NCBI RefSeq assembly: GCF_019263805.1
Contig: NZ_CP079195.1
Coordinates: 1,777,001-1,841,000 of the forward strand
Source of the DNA: Polaribacter sp. NJDZ03
Lineage (GTDB): Bacteria; Bacteroidota; Bacteroidia; Flavobacteriales; Flavobacteriaceae
Length of the DNA: 64,000 nt
Direction: 5' to 3'
Shown here: positions 61,095 through 64,000 of the stretch, piece after piece
How positions within the stretch are numbered: the stretch's first letter is position 1
Layout of the letters: each line of letters starts with the position of its first letter
Made by a program: the position numbers and the translations under genes
Notes under the pieces: generated by a model
Database searches by the model: none
Told to the model about the DNA's origin: nothing
What the model saw: the letters and a program-made list of their open reading frames with translations, nothing else

Positions 61095-63770
61095 TTATTC
61101 TTCAGCAAGTGTTGGATGCAACCATTTTCTAGCTTTCTCCTTTGTAATTCCTTTTCTTGTTGAATAATCTGTTACTTGATCATCGGTAATTTTACCCAGA
61201 CCAAAATACTTAGATTCTTTGTTTGCAAAATAATAACCAGATACTGCTGCAGCTGGCCACATTGCCATACTTTCTGTTAAAGTAACACCTATATTTTCTT
61301 CCACTTTAAGCAATTCCCAAATGGTTTCTTTTTCTAAATGATCTGGACATGCAGGATATCCTGGTGCAGGACGTATCCCTTTGTAACTTTCTTTTATTAG
61401 ATCATCGTTTGTTAAACCTTCATCTGTATCAGAACCCCAATGTCTAGTTCTAACTTGTTTATGCAAGTATTCTGCCATTGCTTCTGCAAAACGGTCTGCA
61501 ATTGCTTGTGCCATAATTGCATTGTAATCGTCTTCTTTTGCCTTATAACTTTCTGCTAATTCTTGTGCTCCAAAAATACCTACACAAAATGATCCTATAT
61601 AATCTGTTCTACCAGTTTCTTTTGGTGCAATAAAATCTGATAACGCATGATTCGGAATTCCTTCTCTCTTTTTTAATTGCTGACGTAAAGTTCTAAAAAT
61701 AAATTCTTCTCCTCCTTTTTTCTTTACAGCAATATCATCATCATTTATAGTATTTGCCTCAAACAAACCAAAAACAGCTTTTGGTTTTAACAATTGTTTC
61801 GCAATAATTTCTTTAATCATTGCCTGAGCTTCATCATACATAATAGTAGCTTGCTCACCAACAACCTCATCCTTTAAAATAGCTGGAAACTTACCATGTA
61901 AATCCCAACTTCTAAAAAACGGACTCCAATCTATAAAAGGTAATAATTCTTTTAAACTTAATTGTTCTAAAGTCTGAATACCTAATTCATTAGGTTTTAC
62001 AATCTCAGACGTTTTCCAATCTATTTTATATTTACGCTTACGTGCTTCCTTTAATGAAATGTATGATTTTTCTTTCCCTCGTTTTAAAAACTTGGTTCTA
62101 AATTCATCATAATCTTTTTTCATTTTGGCAACGTACTCATGTGATGTTTTCTTATTTAATAAATCACCTACAACAGTTACTGCTCTAGAAGCATCATTTA
62201 CATGCACAACCGCATTTTTATATTGTGTATCAATCTTAACAGCAGTATGCGCTTTAGAGGTTGTTGCACCACCAATTAACAATGGCAATACAAAATTCTG
62301 ACGTTGCATTTCTTTTGCCAAATACACCATTTCATCTAACGACGGTGTAATTAAACCAGACAAACCAATAGCATCTACACGCTCGCTAATAGCCATTTCA
62401 ATAATTTTTTCTGGCGGAACCATTACGCCTAAGTCTACAATTTCGTAATTATTACATGCTAAAACAACACTCACAATATTTTTACCAATATCATGCACGT
62501 CCCCTTTTACAGTTGCCATTAATATTTTACCAACAGGCTCTTGCTTGTCTCCTTTTTCGGCTTCAATAAAGGGATTTAAGTAACCAACTGCTTTTTTCAT
62601 TACACGAGCAGATTTTACTACTTGCGGTAAAAACATTTTTCCTGCTCCAAATAAATCTCCAACCACATTCATACCAATCATTAAATGACCTTCAATCACT
62701 TCAATTGGTGAGGTTGCTTCTTGTCTTGCTGTTTCTATATCTTCAATAATAAAAGCATCTATTCCTTTTACCAAAGCATGTGTAATTCTATCTTGTAAAG
62801 GGTTTTCTCTCCAAGATAAATCTACCGTTTTTTCTACTTTAGAACCTTTTACAGTATCAGCAAAATCTAATAAACGTTCCGTTGCATCTTCTCTTCTATC
62901 TAGAATCACATCTTCTACGCGCTCTAATAAATCTTTCGGAATATTGTCATATACTTCTAAAAGTGCAGGGTTTACAATTCCCATATTCATACCTGCCTGA
63001 ATAGCATAATATAAAAATACAGAATGCATCGCTTCTCTAACTCCGTCATTTCCCCTAAAAGAAAACGACACATTACTTACACCTCCACTAACACTTGCGT
63101 TGGTTAAGTTTTCTCTTACCCAACGTGTAGCTTCAATAAAATCGATGGCATTTCTTCTGTGCTCATCCATTCCTGTAGCAACAGGAAATATATTTAAATC
63201 GAAAATAATATCTTCACTAGGAAAACCAACTTCATCTACTAAAATATCATACGACTTTTTAGCAATTTCAATTCTACGATCATAGTTATCTGCCTGTCCT
63301 TCGGCATCAAAAGCCATGACAATTACGGCAGCTCCATATCGTTTTATTTGTTTTGCTTCCCAAATAAATTTTTCTTTTCCTTCTTTAAGTGAAATTGAAT
63401 TTACAACGCATTTTCCTTGCACAACTTGTAAACCAGCTTCTATGATTTCCCACTTAGAGCTATCAATCATAATTGGCACTCTACAAATATCTGGTTCTGC
63501 AGCAATTAAATTTAAGAAACGAACCATGGCTTGTTTCCCGTCAATTAAACCGTCATCAAAATTAATATCTATAATTTGTGCTCCTCCATCTACTTGGTGT
63601 CTAGCAATATCTAAAGCTTCATCAAATTGCTCGTTTTTTATCAATCTTAAAAACTTACGAGAACCCGCAACATTTGTACGTTCTCCAACATTTATAAAAT
63701 TGCTGTTTTCGTTTAGAATTAAAGGTTCTAAACCAGACAATCTCATATATTTAGTTTGTTTTATTTTCAT
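61095..63770 (-). CDS. metH: Methionine synthase MetH lacking the homocysteine domain
   Basis: An 891-residue B12-dependent methionine synthase part. It starts directly with the pterin-binding (methyl-THF) domain ([40 protein letters not shown]). The B12 cap and Rossmann domains follow ([24 protein letters not shown] helices, [20 protein letters not shown] with the cobalt-ligand His). The SAM-binding reactivation domain is last ([40 protein letters not shown]). The homocysteine/zinc domain of full-length MetH (about 1230 residues) is missing and should be a separate upstream gene outside the window. The ATG overlaps the stop of the upstream gene by one base (TAATG). Confidence 0.93.
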   Translation of the reverse strand: MKIKQTKYMRLSGLEPLILNENSNFINVGERTNVAGSRKFLRLIKNEQFDEALDIARHQVDGGAQIIDINFDDGLIDGKQAMVRFLNLIAAEPDICRVPIMIDSSKWEIIEAGLQVVQGKCVVNSISLKEGKEKFIWEAKQIKRYGAAVIVMAFDAEGQADNYDRRIEIAKKSYDILVDEVGFPSEDIIFDLNIFPVATGMDEHRRNAIDFIEATRWVRENLTNASVSGGVSNVSFSFRGNDGVREAMHSVFLYYAIQAGMNMGIVNPALLEVYDNIPKDLLERVEDVILDRREDATERLLDFADTVKGSKVEKTVDLSWRENPLQDRITHALVKGIDAFIIEDIETARQEATSPIEVIEGHLMIGMNVVGDLFGAGKMFLPQVVKSARVMKKAVGYLNPFIEAEKGDKQEPVGKILMATVKGDVHDIGKNIVSVVLACNNYEIVDLGVMVPPEKIIEMAISERVDAIGLSGLITPSLDEMVYLAKEMQRQNFVLPLLIGGATTSKAHTAVKIDTQYKNAVVHVNDASRAVTVVGDLLNKKTSHEYVAKMKKDYDEFRTKFLKRGKEKSYISLKEARKRKYKIDWKTSEIVKPNELGIQTLEQLSLKELLPFIDWSPFFRSWDLHGKFPAILKDEVVGEQATIMYDEAQAMIKEIIAKQLLKPKAVFGLFEANTINDDDIAVKKKGGEEFIFRTLRQQLKKREGIPNHALSDFIAPKETGRTDYIGSFCVGIFGAQELAESYKAKEDDYNAIMAQAIADRFAEAMAEYLHKQVRTRHWGSDTDEGLTNDDLIKESYKGIRPAPGYPACPDHLEKETIWELLKVEENIGVTLTESMAMWPAAAVSGYYFANKESKYFGLGKITDDQVTDYSTRKGITKEKARKWLHPTLAEE

Positions 63771-64000
63771 TATTTATAATGTTCTACTGTTGGAAAAGGT
63801 TCATAAAAATGATGTAATAATTCTTTCCATTGTTGATATTCATCAGACTTTCTAAATCCAATTTCATGGTCTTCTAGAGTTTCCCAATTCACTAATAAGA
63901 TATATTTATCTTCTTCTTCAATACATTTCTTTAATTGATGAGAGTTATATCCTTTCATAGAAGAAATAATCTTTTCTGCCTTCTTAAAATGATTTTCAAA
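63770..64000 (-). CDS. Antibiotic-biosynthesis-monooxygenase-like domain protein (5' end missing)
   Basis: The frame is open to the window edge, so the true start lies outside. The visible part reads [20 protein letters not shown], then [40 protein letters not shown] and [16 protein letters not shown]. This is the ABM-type ferredoxin-like fold of small cofactor-free monooxygenases and related stress proteins. An in-frame ATG at 63958 is not the start because the fold extends upstream. The stop overlaps the metH start by one base, so both are translated from one mRNA. A link with methionine synthesis is not known. Confidence 0.8.
   Translation of the reverse strand, partial: FENHFKKAEKIISSMKGYNSHQLKKCIEEEDKYILLVNWETLEDHEIGFRKSDEYQQWKELLHHFYEPFPTVEHYK

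Overview
The window is AT-rich chromosomal DNA from a marine-type member of the Flavobacteriaceae (Bacteroidota), most like Polaribacter or Tenacibaculum. The genus is inference. The family-level call rests on a PorP/SprF-type type IX secretion protein, DUF6089 and OmpH genes beside uppS and bamA, a fused ccoN-ccoO cytochrome oxidase gene, a MetH without its homocysteine domain, an ISAon1-type insertion sequence, and repeated use of the Bacteroidota promoter element TAnnTTTG.

Layout. From 1 to 8 kb there are mostly single genes: dipeptide epimerase, AhpD-like protein, HTH protein, uracil-DNA glycosylase, HopJ-like protein, an HTH/membrane-protein module with a clear operator, and rsmI. They are separated by gaps filled with short palindromic repeats. 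From 8 to 21 kb lie aspS, a DUF6503 protein, a DUF2339-DUF3999-ClC channel run, a lipoprotein phosphodiesterase and a YgiQ radical SAM protein. From 21.05 to 23.0 kb there is a gene-free stretch dominated by a composite array of palindromic repeats with a period of about 437 bp. A pair of inverted copies of another repeat (21.1 and 23.9 kb) brackets this array. From 23 to 31 kb are a DJ-1/PfpI lipoprotein, a CocE-type hydrolase, an MFS transporter, small genes, a yefM-yoeB toxin-antitoxin pair, an alpha/beta hydrolase and pdxJ.

From 31 to 40 kb lies an envelope-biogenesis run (CBS protein, nadK, DUF6089, uppS, bamA, two ompH genes, murI) followed by a convergent PorP/SprF gene. From 40 to 51.6 kb lies the complete cbb3 oxidase locus: ccoS-ccoNO-ccoQ-ccoP-ccoG-fixH-tauE in one run, and ccoI-deoD-hemN in a second. 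A Crp/Fnr regulator is divergent from ccoI. Two palindromes of the form TGA-N6-TCA sit where such a regulator would activate both runs and overlap its own promoter. From 51.66 to 54.54 kb an ISL3/ISAon1-type element carries an apparently identical second copy inserted inside its own transposase gene; both target duplications are intact. Two tandem tRNA-Asp genes follow.

From 55 to 64 kb are a DUF58 protein, an M1 aminopeptidase, thioredoxin, metF, another repeat-filled gap, a small unknown gene, metH and the 3' part of a monooxygenase-like gene coupled to metH.

I saw no CRISPR array, prophage, secondary-metabolite cluster or recognisable multi-gene defence system. The parts most deserving a second look are the palindrome array with its bracketing inverted repeats, the Fnr-box architecture of the oxidase locus, the nested IS, and the HTH/membrane-protein module with its perfect operator.
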